Source: Calditrichota bacterium
GTDB taxonomy: Bacteria; Zhuqueibacterota; Zhuqueibacteria; Zhuqueibacterales; Geothermadaptataceae
NCBI GenBank assembly: GCA_008501545.1
Contig: QQUM01000383.1
Location: forward strand, 1-6,320
Direction of reading: 5' to 3'
DNA length: 6,320 nucleotides
The translations under genes and the position numbers were made by a program. Below the pieces are notes generated by a model. It saw only the letters and a program-made list of their open reading frames with translations, was not told the DNA's origin and made no database searches. This document shows, one piece after another, positions 1-6,320 of this stretch (position 1 is the first letter of the stretch; each line of letters opens with the position of its first letter).

Positions 1-2342
1 ATTTCCAACCCAAAACAAGGCAGCTTGTGCAGCAGCACGCTGAGGATAGTTTTTAAAAAGTTCGTTAAATTCTTCGCCGCTTCGGAAAATTTACGCAGGT
101 TATAAAGTAACTCTGCTTTTTTAAATTGCAAATCAGCGGCCATTTCAGATCCCGGATTGCGTGCGATGTATTTATCTGAAAATGCCAGGGCTGCATCATA
201 CTTTTGCTGCTGCATGAGACAATATTGGATACCGCTAACCGCATCATCCATGAGCTCACTGCCGGGATGCAAATCAATCACATTTTGGTATGCAGAAATA
301 GCCCGTGCATAGTTTCCTTCATTATACCAGGCGTCACCAATGGCATAATGCGCATCATCGACGTACTCATTTGGAAGTGGTCGTGATAAGACGTTCTGAA
401 ATGCCTGACGAGCATCAGCATATTTGCTTTTGCGAAAATGACTACGTCCAATCATATACAATGCATGATTGGTGTATTTTGATACTGAAAAGCGTTGTGA
501 GATTTGTTTAAAGGATTGTATTGCTTCATCCAGATTCCCTTGACGAAAAGCGCACATCCCAATCTGGAATGTGGCTTCAGCCTGATCTTCGCGGCGACTT
601 GCCCTGGCTAATGCTCTTCTGTACGATGCCTCGGCTTTTCCGTACTGCTTTAAATTATAAAACGCATCCCCCGCACGCAGAAGCGCATCCGTGTCAATTT
701 CGGTTCCGGTTTTGTTGTCGGCTGCAAGCAGGAAAGATGCAGCAGCATCCTGATATTGATTTTGCTGCAGACGTGCCCACCCTTGTCCGTAACGTGCTTT
801 TGCGGCAAATTCACTATCCGGCCATTTTTGTAAAACGAGCGTATACCCTGCTTCAGCACTCGCGATATCTCCATGCTTGAAATAGCTTTCTGCAATCCAA
901 TATTGCGCAGCTACTGCATTCTCGTGGGATCCATATTCTGAAAGTATTTGTTTGAATACAGCAATTGCAGCAATGTATTTTTTCTGTTGAAAACGCGATC
1001 GCCCCAACTTTAGCAGCGCTTTAGGTGTAAGGTCAGATGCCGGATAATTTTCCACAACTTGTTGGTAGCGTTCTTCTGATTGCAAATATTTTTTTTCTGT
1101 ATACAGACATTCACCGGACATAAAGCATGCGTCCTCTGCAACAGATGAGTTTGGGTAGTTTTCCAGTACTTCACTAAAAACATTTAATGCATTACTGTAT
1201 TTATTTACAGCAAAAATGAGTGCTCCGATTTCATAAAGCGCAGGACCGGCTTCTTCTGACCGTGGAAAATCAGTACGAACCTTTTCAAAACACAGACGTG
1301 CTTCATCTGGTTGATTCGAGTTAAGATGCGCTTTTCCAAGCTGAAACCAGGCTGATGGCAATAATTCACTTCGGGAAAATTCTTCAATGAGCTGCTTAAA
1401 CGATGCAATTGCGTCTGTATAGTTTTTTTGTTCCATCGCAGACCAACCCGAGCCGTACAACGCATCATCGACAAAACGGCTGTTGCCTTGCTTTATAATC
1501 GCCTGATAAGCCTCAGCCGCTTCTTTAAATCGTGACGATTTAAAATGGCATTCTGCGATTAAAAATTTTGCCTGGAGCACAAGTTCAGAGCCAGGATTCT
1601 CTGCGATAGCATTTTGTAATTTCACAAGTGCGTTTTTATAATCATTCAAACCGTAATAACTGAAAGCCAGATGGAATTCGGCTTGTGGCCGAAGCGCACT
1701 TGTACTGTGCTCACTTAATAATTTATTATATGCTGCTTTCGCCCGTTGGTAATCTTTTTTTTGTTCATAAATCCATGCAGCGGAATATAGCGCATAATCA
1801 ACGATCGTGCTATTGGGATAGCGAGCGAGGACAATTGCATATTCCTGCAATGCATTATTAAAATCATTCACTTCATATAATGATTCACCAAGCCAATAGT
1901 GCGCTTGATCGGCGAGTGGCGATTGTGGATAAATTTCAAGAAAAGTGCGTAGCGCTCTAATTGCCTCACTATACCTTTGTGAATAATGAAGTGACTGCCC
2001 TACACGGAATTGTGCTTGATCACGAAATTCCATTGCCGAATAGTTTTGCAATAATCTTCTATAATGTTCTATCGCTGCATCGAATAATCGTTGATGAAAA
2101 TTTGCTTCTGCACAAAGAAACAAAGCCTGAGGCGCGTACGAACTTTGTGGGTAAGTATCCACAAAATCGATAAATTTTTCTGAAGCCAATTGATAAAGGC
2201 CATCATCATACATCCCTTTTGCACTGATAAAAGCACGTAATTCCTGGCGCTCTGATCCAGGTTGTGCAAAGAGTTGATTCATAGAACACAAAAATAATAA
2301 CAAGAAAATCAGTGAAAGTTTTTGATATTGAATTTTGTACAT
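1..2342 (-). CDS. Exported TPR-repeat protein (partial, runs off left edge, apparent frameshift near its visible end)
   Basis: The reading frame opens at ATG 2342-2340 and stays open for about 756 codons to about position 75, then continues in the -1 frame to the window edge, so no stop is visible. Residues 1-26 form a Sec signal peptide (MYKIQYQKLS, then a Leu/Phe-rich core, then NQLFA) with predicted cleavage before Gln27. The rest is about 19-20 tandem tetratricopeptide-type helical hairpins, each with the TPR/YbgF-like pattern of a small residue, an aromatic or Leu, and a closing 'YP-x-S' (for example YPQSS, YPNST, YPNSS, NPGSE). Long secreted TPR proteins act as periplasmic or envelope scaffolds for protein-protein contacts; the partner is unknown here. 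The gene follows the cyclotransferase stop by 18 nt, so it is probably co-transcribed. No clear Shine-Dalgarno is seen, and the start rests on the signal peptide and gene spacing. The Cys19 context (LFLC) is a poor lipobox. The TPR assignment is firm; the specific role is unknown. Confidence 0.9.
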   Translation of the reverse strand, partial: MYKIQYQKLSLIFLLLFLCSMNQLFAQPGSERQELRAFISAKGMYDDGLYQLASEKFIDFVDTYPQSSYAPQALFLCAEANFHQRLFDAAIEHYRRLLQNYSAMEFRDQAQFRVGQSLHYSQRYSEAIRALRTFLEIYPQSPLADQAHYWLGESLYEVNDFNNALQEYAIVLARYPNSTIVDYALYSAAWIYEQKKDYQRAKAAYNKLLSEHSTSALRPQAEFHLAFSYYGLNDYKNALVKLQNAIAENPGSELVLQAKFLIAECHFKSSRFKEAAEAYQAIIKQGNSRFVDDALYGSGWSAMEQKNYTDAIASFKQLIEEFSRSELLPSAWFQLGKAHLNSNQPDEARLCFEKVRTDFPRSEEAGPALYEIGALIFAVNKYSNALNVFSEVLENYPNSSVAEDACFMSGECLYTEKKYLQSEERYQQVVENYPASDLTPKALLKLGRSRFQQKKYIAAIAVFKQILSEYGSHENAVAAQYWIAESYFKHGDIASAEAGYTLVLQKWPDSEFAAKARYGQGWARLQQNQYQDAAASFLLAADNKTGTEIDTDALLRAGDAFYNLKQYGKAEASYRRALARASRREDQAEATFQIGMCAFRQGNLDEAIQSFKQISQRFSVSKYTNHALYMIGRSHFRKSKYADARQAFQNVLSRPLPNEYVDDAHYAIGDAWYNEGNYARAISAYQNVIDLHPGSELMDDAVSGIQYCLMQQQKYDAALAFSDKYIARNPGSEMAADLQFKKAELLYNLRKFSEAAKNLTNFLKTILSVLLHKLPCFGLE
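70..83 (-). other. Apparent one-base deletion (frameshift) in the TPR gene
   Basis: Reading the TPR gene leftward, the frame gives ...KFSEAA and then, below about position 75, a non-TPR string (KNLTNFLKTILS). The -1 frame from 72 to 1 instead reads EFNELFKNYPQRAAAQAALF, a textbook continuation of the TPR pattern (E/F, then NYP, then a run of Ala, then a closing aromatic). One extra base in or next to the GCGGCG repeat (75-80) would join the two as EAA-E-EFNELF. This is either a sequence error or a real mutation truncating the protein's C-terminal part. Confidence 0.8.
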
Positions 2343-2360
2343 AATTAAAATGGTCGCTTT

Positions 2361-3218
2361 CTATAACCTGTTTTCTGGTCCAGTAACACGTATTTGAAAA
2401 ACATGTGGCCATAATTTCCCGGTGATATATATAGCCTGCTTTTCTTCATCCCATGCAATTCCATTCAATACATCTGCCGTATCTGTTCGTTCACCGGAAT
2501 CAAGTATACCACTCATATCGAGCCATGTTTCAACATGGCCATTTTCCGGGTCAATAACCGCGATTGAATCAGATTTCCAAATATTCGCCCAAATATAGCC
2601 GTTGATAAATTCTAATTCATTCAACCTTTGGACAGGTTTGCCATCCGATGTAACTGCAAGGGCATTTTTCTCTTCATACGACCCGGCATCCCAATAGAAT
2701 AATGTATCAGAACCATCACTCATGATTAAATCGAAACCATCAAATGTAATCCCCCACCCTTGTCTGTCATAATGGAACTTATTTATTTCTTGTAGAGAAT
2801 CTACATCATATACATAGCCAAGGTAATTTAGCCAGGTCAACTGTATGAATTTGTTTTCAACGCGTGCAAGTCGTTCTGTGAATACATTTCCAGGCAGTGT
2901 ACGTTCTTGAATTATTTTTCCCGATTCAATATCCACTTTCCGAATCGATGAATGGCCATAGAGTCCTGTACTTTCATAAATGTAGCCATCATATACGAGT
3001 AGGCCTTGTGTAAAAGCTAATGAATCATGGTGAAATTTATTCACAAGTTCCCATGACCATTCTTCGGACGATTGATCCAGTCTGGTTGGCGTTTCATTTG
3101 AACATGCCGCAAGCGCAATGAAATAAAATAACAATAGACTATTAGTAACAAATGGAATCCACTGTATATCATTCAGTGTTCCATCTGGTATTTTAGAATT
3201 CACATGAACCACAAGCAT
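2361..3218 (-). CDS. Glutaminyl-peptide cyclotransferase, lipoprotein (plant/bacterial beta-propeller type)
   Basis: This 285-aa protein belongs to the glutamine cyclotransferase family (Glu_cyclase_2), which cyclises N-terminal Gln of peptides to pyroglutamate with release of ammonia. Residues 26-39 form a hydrophobic segment ending in a clear lipobox, LAAC, with Cys39 lipidated, so the enzyme should sit on a membrane facing the periplasm. Family signatures run in order: SLAFTQGL (66-73), YESTGLYG (81-88), QLTW (126-129), GWG (154-156), MSDGS (166-170), LNELEF (199-204), WANIW (210-214), DVLNGIAW (249-256) and TGKLWP (266-271). Residues matching the papaya enzyme's conserved pocket, as I recall it, are all present with near-identical spacing: Gln71, Glu115, Trp129, Trp155, Asn200, Trp214 and Lys268. 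Oddities: the Gly usually after the catalytic-position Glu is Arg116, and about 25 mostly uncharged residues precede the hydrophobic core. The ATG lies 3 nt after the upstream stop, suggesting translational coupling. GTG six codons later is an alternative start. Confidence 0.93.
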   Translation of the reverse strand: MLVVHVNSKIPDGTLNDIQWIPFVTNSLLLFYFIALAACSNETPTRLDQSSEEWSWELVNKFHHDSLAFTQGLLVYDGYIYESTGLYGHSSIRKVDIESGKIIQERTLPGNVFTERLARVENKFIQLTWLNYLGYVYDVDSLQEINKFHYDRQGWGITFDGFDLIMSDGSDTLFYWDAGSYEEKNALAVTSDGKPVQRLNELEFINGYIWANIWKSDSIAVIDPENGHVETWLDMSGILDSGERTDTADVLNGIAWDEEKQAIYITGKLWPHVFQIRVTGPENRL

Positions 3219-3221
3219 CTC

Positions 3222-4403
3222 TTAGTTTTCGATTGCCTGGAGTTCAACAGCAGAAAAATGGATCCCACCACAGCCGGATACCGGCCGGGATCCAAAAACC
3301 ATCTTTTCAAAACCACGCGGTTTATAATATTCATTCTCAAGCCGTTCGATGCAAACATCAACGACATTTTTTTCAACAAGAGCCAGCGCACCACCTGCTG
3401 CGCCATATCCCCAAATATGCGCTCCGAGGACGCCGTTTATCGAATGAAGTAAATCGACCAACTCATCAATCTCGGGTGAACTCGTTTGGACAGAACCCGA
3501 TTGTTCATAAACCGGGACAGACTCTGGATTTTGCGCAGCTATTTTCTGCAAATCTGTAAGCAATTCATCTGTGTAGTGAAGCCGAAATTTCTCCAGCCGG
3601 CCGTTTTTGCGTACAGCAACTCGTTCACCATCATGGGATATGCGCAACAACCGCCCCGCCCCTTCGGTATCACTCATATTTAATCGTACAATTAATTCGC
3701 GGCAACGAGCATATTCACCAATCATATATACTAAAATATTGCGAGCTGGAATAAGCTGCGCTACAGTTTTCGTCTGGTCATTACCATTGCTGCTCGTGCC
3801 ACCAGTTTGATTGAGAAAATGCGCATCCGTCAAGTGCTCCGGTACAAGTCTTATTAACTCATAAAAGCCGTCCGTATCGAGATGCAAACGCTTCGGCAGT
3901 AAGTCGCGTATATGGTCAATTTTGATATCTTTCTTCTGATATTTCTCATTAAGAATTTGCAATCCGCGTATTACGCTCTCACGATGTCGATGGGTGATGT
4001 GGGCAAAATCCGCATTTTGTTCATTTGTGACACCGGAATGGCAAAATAACAAACGACAAGCATCAGGGAATTGTGTTTGCCGTGCGGTGGCAATTGGAGA
4101 AAATTGGACAGGTAAAATCTTGCCCGCTTTTGCGCAGGCGATGGTCGTAATCTCACGTAATGGAATATCATCATCAAGGAATGAGAAGACATCGCAAATA
4201 AATCCGTACATTTGCTGATCAACAGCTTCTTTTTTTGCCTGACATAACAAAGCTTTCATCAAAGAAAAAGCAAGATTTATTTTCATATTAAAGCCAGCAT
4301 TCTCCGGCAGGTTATGGATGATTAAAACGTCCGCACCCTTTGAAACTGGAATTGCACCGAGTGACAATGAACGAAGTATTGTTGCATAAAAACGCTCATC
4401 CAC
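3222..4403 (-). CDS. Galactokinase-like GHMP kinase, C-terminal piece of a frameshifted gene
   Basis: This 393-codon open piece most likely belongs to the same protein as the upstream piece ending at 4322. Its nominal GTG start at 4403 lies inside the other piece, overlaps it by 82 nt and has no Shine-Dalgarno, so independent initiation is doubtful. Family evidence is clearest at the C-terminus: SSPEIDELVDLL (308-319) followed by GVLGAHIWGYGAAGG (324-338) is the third GHMP motif of galactokinase-like enzymes, then EYYKPRGFE (358-366). ISHDGERV (255-262) and KGADVLI (22-28) also fit that family. The ATP-binding motif, normally P-x3-G-L-x-S-S-S/A, reads LPENAGFNMKIN (32-43) and lacks the serines. 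The segment expected to carry the catalytic Asp (around 70-90) reads FSFLDDDIPLREITT without the Gly-rich Asp motif. The fold assignment is good; sugar kinase activity is doubtful. It is followed 3 nt later by the cyclotransferase gene. Confidence 0.85.
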   Translation of the reverse strand: MDERFYATILRSLSLGAIPVSKGADVLIIHNLPENAGFNMKINLAFSLMKALLCQAKKEAVDQQMYGFICDVFSFLDDDIPLREITTIACAKAGKILPVQFSPIATARQTQFPDACRLLFCHSGVTNEQNADFAHITHRHRESVIRGLQILNEKYQKKDIKIDHIRDLLPKRLHLDTDGFYELIRLVPEHLTDAHFLNQTGGTSSNGNDQTKTVAQLIPARNILVYMIGEYARCRELIVRLNMSDTEGAGRLLRISHDGERVAVRKNGRLEKFRLHYTDELLTDLQKIAAQNPESVPVYEQSGSVQTSSPEIDELVDLLHSINGVLGAHIWGYGAAGGALALVEKNVVDVCIERLENEYYKPRGFEKMVFGSRPVSGCGGIHFSAVELQAIEN

Positions 4404-5842
4404 TTCTGCTGCTGTGTAGACACAAAATGTTGTACTTTCTTGTTTTGCTCAATCTGCTTCCATATGTAATTTTTTTCCAGATCGGCAAGCATATCTGATA
4501 TATCGACGTTGGAATTACCAAATTGGTTTGGATGAGGAGATCGAATTCTTAATTTCCCGGATGTTGTCGGCCGGATTAATACCAAACATTCGCGACTGAT
4601 TGCAGCTGCGTTTATCATACCACCAAAATCTTCAAGGTGTCTACCGAGAATCGAGACCGGGGCAGCAGATCGGCCAATGCTTAATTCACCTTCCCCAAAA
4701 TGGTCATAGAACAAATCTATTGCAAAACGTATGAAATCATATTTTTCTTTTATAAGTGCCTTGTCGCTTCCAAAAGCTTCCAAAAGCCATGTTCTTAACC
4801 TGTTGTTCCCGTTGTCTGCAAACTTATGCCGCCGTTTCATGCCCATTTGTACCGTATCCTGATTTGGATCATTTTGCAACCGGGATTTTTTATCATAAAT
4901 TGCTTCAACCAGATTGTTTTCCAGCATTTCTGGTTGTATATGCAACGCCTCAATTCTTGTATCTGCCAGTGTCGCCAATGCACCTGGTAAATCGAGATAA
5001 AATCCACTCGCAGATTGGTTGTTTGCGAGAATGTGCAATCCTTTTTGCAACAATTCACCTGAAGTCAGATAGACGCCAAGATCAACAGATGATGTTTTTT
5101 CAATTTCTGCGCCTGTCAACTTCCGCCCATTCACCATTTGAATGATCCGATCATGCGCTGAAAAGAACTTATCGAGCATGCTTCTGGTCAAACTTTGGCC
5201 GGCTTCCAGATAATCATACAATTTGCTCAGGCTGAATTTAACGGCATTTTTATTGCCTATAAAATCCAGCGCCAAGCTCAATGCCCGATTTGCAGGTAGC
5301 TCACTTCCTCTATCCGTATGGGTATAAAAAGCAGCTAAAGTCCGGCTAATCCCAACAGTCACTCTTTCAACGGAACCAATTAAATTACCATCAAGGGAAG
5401 TGACAAGGCGCGGATAATGAACATAATGGGACTTGTCACCTTTTAAAAATAGTAGCTTTTGTTGATCTGCCTGATCGTTTTTAAGGAGCGTAGTAATATT
5501 CGATGAGCTTGGTAAGTAGGCGGAATTTACAACGAGAAAGGATGATACATCATTGAGAGATTGCAGATTGTTCACGATGTTCGCTACCGCATGGAAACAT
5601 GTGTTCGCAGATGGCAAAAGAAAACAAGCCAGCTCTTTCCCCGATTTTTCAATCAAGGATGCCAAAGGCGATGCAACACTTTGTGCCACAAGAAAACTTA
5701 CGGAAGAAAGTTGGAATCGTGATTTTTGTTCTGACCAATACTGTATAATAGAATTAAGCTCTTTTGTTTTTTCCGATGCCGAAGCGTATTGATATCTTTG
5801 GGTACATCCAAGAAAAACGAGCCCATGTTTTGGAAATGTCAT
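4322..5842 (-). CDS. Nucleotidyltransferase-like domain fused to start of a GHMP kinase (N-terminal piece of a frameshifted gene)
   Basis: This 506-codon open piece starts at ATG 5842, the first possible ATG because an in-frame TAA (5849-5851) lies three codons upstream; no proper Shine-Dalgarno is seen. Residues 391-408 (RSAAPVSILG, then RHLEDFGG) are the first GHMP motif of galactokinase-like enzymes, and ISREC (415-419) and MLADLE (451-456) continue that match up to KW (480-481). After Phe485 the frame is lost: the last 21 residues do not fit, and the next piece resumes the family pattern in the -1 frame. Residues 1 to about 325 lack a clear signature. By eye, a GlmU-like nucleotidyltransferase order is suggested: VNSAYLP (105-111) where 'GDxPL' is expected, SLDGNLIGSVE (149-159), VDLGVY (253-258) and FYLDLP (281-286). 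The usual glycine-rich start motif and metal-binding Asp are missing. No signal peptide, so cytoplasmic. It is the first visible gene of the operon. Confidence 0.8.
   Translation of the reverse strand: MTFPKHGLVFLGCTQRYQYASASEKTKELNSIIQYWSEQKSRFQLSSVSFLVAQSVASPLASLIEKSGKELACFLLPSANTCFHAVANIVNNLQSLNDVSSFLVVNSAYLPSSSNITTLLKNDQADQQKLLFLKGDKSHYVHYPRLVTSLDGNLIGSVERVTVGISRTLAAFYTHTDRGSELPANRALSLALDFIGNKNAVKFSLSKLYDYLEAGQSLTRSMLDKFFSAHDRIIQMVNGRKLTGAEIEKTSSVDLGVYLTSGELLQKGLHILANNQSASGFYLDLPGALATLADTRIEALHIQPEMLENNLVEAIYDKKSRLQNDPNQDTVQMGMKRRHKFADNGNNRLRTWLLEAFGSDKALIKEKYDFIRFAIDLFYDHFGEGELSIGRSAAPVSILGRHLEDFGGMINAAAISRECLVLIRPTTSGKLRIRSPHPNQFGNSNVDISDMLADLEKNYIWKQIEQNKKVQHFVSTQQQKWMSVFMQQYFVHCHSVQFQFQRVRTF
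4388..4392 (-). other. Homopolymer frameshift site joining the two GHMP kinase pieces
   Basis: The coding strand has a run of five T here (AGC GTT TTT ATG in the frame of the upstream piece). A sixth T would give AGC GTT TTT TAT GCA, restoring KWMSVF-YATILRSLSLG and one continuous protein of about 873 aa (485 + 388). The family-like sequence ends in one frame and resumes in the other exactly at this run. A homopolymer miscount or a genuine one-base deletion explains it best. The run is short for transcriptional slippage. Confidence 0.8.
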
Positions 5843-5910
5843 TGAGATTTATTTGTACCTGTCGAAATTTTTGGCTTCTAAGTGTCGAAACATAAATTAG
5901 ATAAATGTAT

Positions 5911-5924
5911 TATTGCATGCAATA
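5911..5924. promoter_or_regulatory. Perfect 14-bp palindrome, possible operator
   Basis: TATTGCATGCAATA is identical to its own reverse complement over all 14 bases. It lies about 70 bp upstream of the first start codon of the leftward operon, in the region expected to contain its promoter. That size and symmetry suit a dimeric transcription factor, but the regulator is not identifiable and the surroundings are AT-rich, so chance cannot be excluded. Confidence 0.35.
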
Positions 5925-6118
5925 TACTATAGTTTAAAATGGACTTAACTTAATAAACTCACTTCTATTTTGCAAGCTTTTCAAAAGTTAGGAACGATAC
6001 ATTCAAATAATGAGTTCCATGGACTTTTAGTAATATTTTTTCCGGGATGTAGAAAGTTTTTCGGAATCCCAACGTTGAATCATTTAAACGTGCAAATAAA
6101 ACACCCCCATCATAATAC

Positions 6119-6178
6119 TTGACATGCTCTAAAAGTCGTCATAAAAGGTTTGTTAATGTGTTCGCGAACTGTTATTAT
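6119..6178 (+). promoter_or_regulatory. Two candidate rightward sigma70-type promoters
   Basis: The first has a perfect -35 TTGACA (6119-6124), a 17-bp spacer and a weak -10 TAAAAG (6142-6147). The second has TTGTTA (6150-6155), again 17 bp, then TATTAT (6173-6178), a one-mismatch -10. Either could drive the gene beginning at 6303, with a leader of roughly 120-155 nt. If the host uses Bacteroidetes-type promoters these matches would be less meaningful. Confidence 0.35.
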
Positions 6179-6292
6179 ATCCTGTATATGACATGTATTG
6201 GTTCACAAGCTTTGGTACTTTTTTGGTTGATCTAACTTAACAGTTTGCTCAGCATCTTCTCATGTATTACCTTATCAAGAACCGCAGGACAC

Positions 6293-6320
6293 GAGGTAAT
6301 TAATGAGCAGAAAATCTCCC
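6293..6320 (+). CDS. Start of a rightward gene with ribosome binding site (partial, product unknown)
   Basis: GAGG (6293-6296) sits 6 nt before ATG at 6303, a good Shine-Dalgarno spacing. An in-frame TAA at 6297-6299 makes this ATG the first usable start. Only six codons (MSRKSP) are visible before the window ends, so neither the product nor the reality of the gene can be judged. It would be divergent to the leftward operon. Confidence 0.4.

Larger units (their letters stand above)
5843..6302. other. Region without an intact gene, upstream of the leftward operon
   Basis: This 460-bp stretch separates the leftward operon from a probable rightward gene. It should hold the operon's promoter, although I see no convincing -35/-10 pair reading leftward; the best hint is TATGTTTC (complement of 5887-5894), near the Bacteroidetes -7 element. 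It contains a perfect palindrome at 5911-5924 and two rightward sigma70-like promoter candidates. On the minus strand 5965-6138 is open for 57 codons ending in TAG, with protein-like content (...YYDGGVLFARL...TFEKLAK) but no ATG or GTG. It could be the remnant of a gene end or chance. No tRNA, transposon end or clear terminator was found. Confidence 0.6.

Noticed and set aside
521..880. 119-codon plus-strand open frame inside the TPR gene
   Set aside because: Antisense to a clear TPR reading frame, low-complexity composition with many His/Pro/Arg, no ribosome binding site; a shadow frame.
2282..2290. Lipobox at Cys19 of the TPR protein
   Set aside because: Context LFLC has Leu rather than a small residue before Cys; signal peptidase I cleavage after LFA fits better.
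1..2342. Regular repeats that might be a CRISPR array or DNA tandem repeat
   Set aside because: The periodicity of about 110 bp is protein-level TPR periodicity; the DNA units are divergent and lie in one open frame.
4322..4403. Programmed -1 ribosomal frameshift between the two kinase pieces
   Set aside because: The A/P-site codons GTT TTT do not form a canonical X-XXY-YYZ slippery heptamer, five T is short for slippage, and a simple one-base loss rebuilds the family sequence.
4756..5145. 129-codon plus-strand open frame inside the nucleotidyltransferase-like half
   Set aside because: Opposite strand of a 506-codon frame that carries recognisable family motifs; Cys/Phe/Leu-rich shadow translation.
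6040..6070. Hairpin or pseudoknot from TTCC/GGAA and GGGA/TCCC pairs
   Set aside because: Stems of only four to five bases with a long loop; not distinguishable from chance and no function suggested by position.

Overview
The window looks bacterial, moderately AT-rich, and Gram-negative in character. The evidence is a lipoprotein with a lipobox and a Sec-exported TPR protein whose mature N-terminus would start with Gln. That Gln, weak or absent Shine-Dalgarno sequences inside the operon, and the gene repertoire fit the Bacteroidetes/FCB neighbourhood. The phylum cannot be fixed from this sequence alone.

Layout: nearly everything from 5842 down to 1 is one leftward (minus-strand) operon of three tightly packed genes. 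(1) 5842-3222 is a two-domain protein whose N-terminal half resembles sugar-1-phosphate nucleotidyltransferases (GlmU-like, weak) and whose C-terminal half is a galactokinase-like GHMP kinase. As given it is split by a one-base loss in a homopolymer at 4388-4392; restoring the base gives one protein of about 873 aa. (2) 3218-2361 is a glutaminyl-peptide cyclotransferase of the papaya/bacterial beta-propeller type, made as a lipoprotein and starting 3 nt after the previous stop. (3) 2342-1 is a long exported TPR-repeat protein that runs off the left edge, with a second apparent one-base loss near position 75. Positions 5843-6302 hold no intact gene. They contain a perfect 14-bp palindrome, plausible rightward promoters and a short protein-like open stretch without a start. 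A rightward gene with a good ribosome binding site seems to begin at 6303.

How the genes fit: the cyclotransferase converts N-terminal Gln to pyroglutamate on exported proteins. The next gene's product appears to be cleaved by signal peptidase exactly before a Gln, so it is a natural substrate candidate. The kinase-like protein has lost recognisable catalytic motifs in its GHMP half, and apparently in its nucleotidyltransferase half, so it may be a pseudoenzyme with a binding or regulatory role. Both frame breaks are single-base losses in otherwise well-conserved reading frames; sequence error is the simplest explanation, gene decay the alternative. I found no CRISPR array, tRNA, rRNA, insertion sequence or defence system.
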